NCBI GenBank assembly: GCA_026936325.1
Contig: JAPTHN010000004.1
Span: 45,473,289 to 45,537,288 of the forward strand
Direction: 5' to 3'
DNA from: Platynereis dumerilii
Lineage: Eukaryota > Annelida > Polychaeta > Phyllodocida > Nereididae
Length of the DNA: 64,000 nt
The notes under the pieces are model-generated. The model worked only from the letters and a program-made list of their open reading frames with translations, was not told where the DNA came from and made no database searches. Shown here in pieces: positions 61,791 to 64,000 of this stretch. The translations under genes were made by a program, and so were the position numbers. Each line of letters opens with the position of its first letter. Position 1 is the first letter of the stretch.

Positions 61791-64000
61791 CTGAATAAAT
61801 CACAAACCGTTTCCTAATATTGCATGGAAGAGTGTTTGTTTTCAACTTAATGGTGTGTTACCTTAAATTGTATCTCTCAACGAACTGATGAGGGACAGAT
61901 TATAATCTAATGAATTCAAATATTAGTTTAAAAGTCATCTGAGAGACCAACTCAATGGCATGAGTCAATTAGTGTTGTTGTGTTGTAGAAATGGCTTTAA
62001 GTCGTACTTTGAAGAAGTTTTCATAATTATGCAGTGCCTCACTTCTCGGTTTGATTGTTGTGCCCTGTCGACCAAATGACGTGATCACAATGCCCTTGTA
62101 ACCATTTATTAAACAAGCTTCAGTTTGAGTTACTGTGCTATTGATATTTCTTCAACACAAGGGATAAATTCTGAAACAAAATGAGTATGAGTAAATAAGT
62201 CCTCCTGTTGGATGTCATTTAAAAAATGTGGTTGCAGGAGAAGTATTTGTAACAAATGACTCTATAAATATTGAGTAAAGATTTTCCTAAATATTATGTT
62301 GTGTAGCACATAACTATGGACATCATCTATATCATGGTTATAACCTCAAAGTTCATGAAGTAGTTTTTTTCTCAAATTTACATTATATTGACGAGAGATT
62401 GTTTTAGATCCAATTCTGCATCTGAAACGATCGCTGGTCAACAATGTTCTCTTCCTCTAATGGTGCAGTGAGATTTTTAAAGACATAGTGACATCTAAAT
62501 TATACTGAACTGGGTTGCTGGAGTTTGTGAATGGGCTACTTATTCATGGTAAATATGGAAGAATTATTTGTGTTCTTAGTAGACACACAAAAGTTAAAAA
62601 AAAGTTGGCCAAATGCTGCTAATTTCACACAAATTTAGGTTCATTTAATGTAAACTATAATTAACACCATGCCAAATGATATCAAAGCAGCAGAAACAAC
62701 TGAACTCTTTAAAAAGATAATAAAAGACATTCTTATTTATTAAATTTTTAATGTCATACATTTCTCCCTGATTTTAACTATTTACATGATTTATCAATCT
62801 TATTTCTTTTATGTTCAGCGCTTCAGAAAATGATATTTAATGATGGTAGATAGAGCTATATAAAATAAATGATTTTTCAATTTTCACAGACATTGATAGC
62901 AATAAATGAATAATATCACCAGAATGAGATTTACAGCCTTTGAAAGTTCGAAAAATAACAGTGGAAGCAATGAACTAACCAAGGAGTAATAGGAAAATTG
63001 ACAGTGTGACAGTGTATATATACACAGGTTAAAGTTTGGTTGTAGGAGGCAAAGTTAAAAATTCCTTAAACAGAAGAATATTGTAACTGCTGTCACCCAT
63101 GCAGTGGCCAAGTAGACAAGAAGCAGTTAGAAGGGTGGACATTTTATGTCTTTCCAAGATTTTCCAAAACTGAAATACATGCATTTTACTGACTGGTGGA
63201 AATCGGAATTTTAACCAGAAAAGTTTATAGGGATCTCAGATGTTCATCAGCACATCCATTACAGATGGACCAGTGCATTAAAATCTTCATATTCACCTAC
63301 CACGTTCAACTCCAATGCTTTACTATTAAATACAGATTAGAGCCAGAAATCTTTAGCCTCTCGGTAAAGATACTGGTCAAAAATGTCAAAATTGCTCTGG
63401 AAGGCATCAGCTTTAACTTGCTGTTGGGGATCAAGTTCTCAGAGACCTGCAGGAGCATCATCACAGTCATACAACATTGAGATGAGATAGATTAAATGGT
63501 AGACTTGATATTATTGTCATGGAAATGGTGAGACATCTATCTGTCAATGGGTGACCACAAAGGTTCATGACTAGTCACAAATGTGAAAAACCTTTGGTGA
63601 CTATCAATTGGCAAGCCTGCACCCAGCTTTTTTTTTTTTAGCATTAATGGTCTCTAACTCTGATCAGCAGGAAACCTAGTTAAGTATTATCTTAAAGGTT
63701 TTGAAATACAGATTATGAAATAAAAATAATTTCTGAATGGCTACCATTGATTTTGTTCAAGAAAAGCCGCTGAACTGAGCAATTGCAATGGGCAAGAAGA
63801 CTTAATAAGTTATGCTGTAGTTTACTGTAATCCTGATGAACTACAAGTAGCTTAGTAGCTCAAATAGAGGCATATGTTTAATTGTTAATTCAACATGATA
63901 ACCACATAATTTAGTCAACAGAGCATGACAACCAAACCGAGAAGTGAAGAACTGTATGAAAACCTTTTCGAAGTATGACATTAGCCATATATAACAACAA

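Larger units (their letters stand above)
57733..64000. other. sequence upstream of the first SACS exon seen
   Basis: Presumably intron, because the chain starts inside SRR1. No exon with the expected N-box (KELIQNA-type) or ubiquitin-like region was found. Contents: the half-site cluster (57744-57789), the exon relic (60414-60455), a two-copy repeat (61290-61790), a T-run at 63628-63640 and otherwise AT-rich sequence. Confidence 0.6.

Noticed and set aside
63196-63480. 94-codon plus-strand open frame
   Set aside because: No motif, no neighbouring exon and no splice pattern. Length is within what AT-rich sequence produces by chance.

Overview
This is an AT-rich eukaryotic nuclear window, roughly two thirds A+T by eye outside exons. 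It is dominated by one large, intron-rich gene on the minus strand: a sacsin (SACS) homologue. I place it in a marine invertebrate, most plausibly a deuterostome such as an echinoderm or hemichordate, with mollusc as an alternative. Grounds are the long repeat-filled introns, tRNA-derived SINE copies, a mariner relic, abundant short simple repeats and a striking excess of the octamer TAGGCCTA. The species is not identifiable from what I can see.

The gene reads from right to left. I could chain 22 exons (57732 down to 10023). Every junction keeps the reading frame (total 5691 nt = 1897 codons with no internal stop), each with an AG acceptor and a GT donor. The chain starts inside the first sacsin repeat region (SRR1), just before its GPALY motif. 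It runs through the long inter-repeat linker, ending in a CxxC-type segment and HPNVP motif, enters the second sacsin repeat (SRR2) with its Hsp90-like ATPase N-box, and stops in mid-protein soon after SRR2. The N-terminus (ubiquitin-like region and first part of SRR1) must lie beyond 57.7 kb. The C-terminus (SRR3, XPC-binding-like, J-domain, HEPN) must lie below 10 kb or outside. I found neither. Vertebrate SACS carries most of its protein in one giant exon, so the fragmented structure here is a clear contrast.

Layout: 1-10022 non-coding with simple repeats; 10023-14626 exons 20-23 (SRR2 end); 14627-21356 a 6.7-kb intron; 21357-29796 fourteen closely spaced sections of linker and SRR2 start; 29797-49193 a 19.4-kb intron packed with mobile DNA; 49194-57732 SRR1 exons; 57733-64000 intron or upstream region with a duplicated exon-start relic and repeats containing nuclear-receptor-like half-sites. 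Introns of 250-700 bp between neighbouring exons hold nothing I recognise unless listed.

The giant intron holds: a near-perfect palindrome whose two arms each carry the same exon-like segment with intact splice signals; a 3.6-kb element with long inverted arms, each made of about 160-bp tandem units, around a decayed ORF with an HEE-D-R motif; a 992-bp internally deleted mariner; and two good SINE copies. SINE tails recur in the SRR1 introns. Nothing in the window looks prokaryotic, and there is no CRISPR, operon, rRNA or true tRNA gene that I can support.
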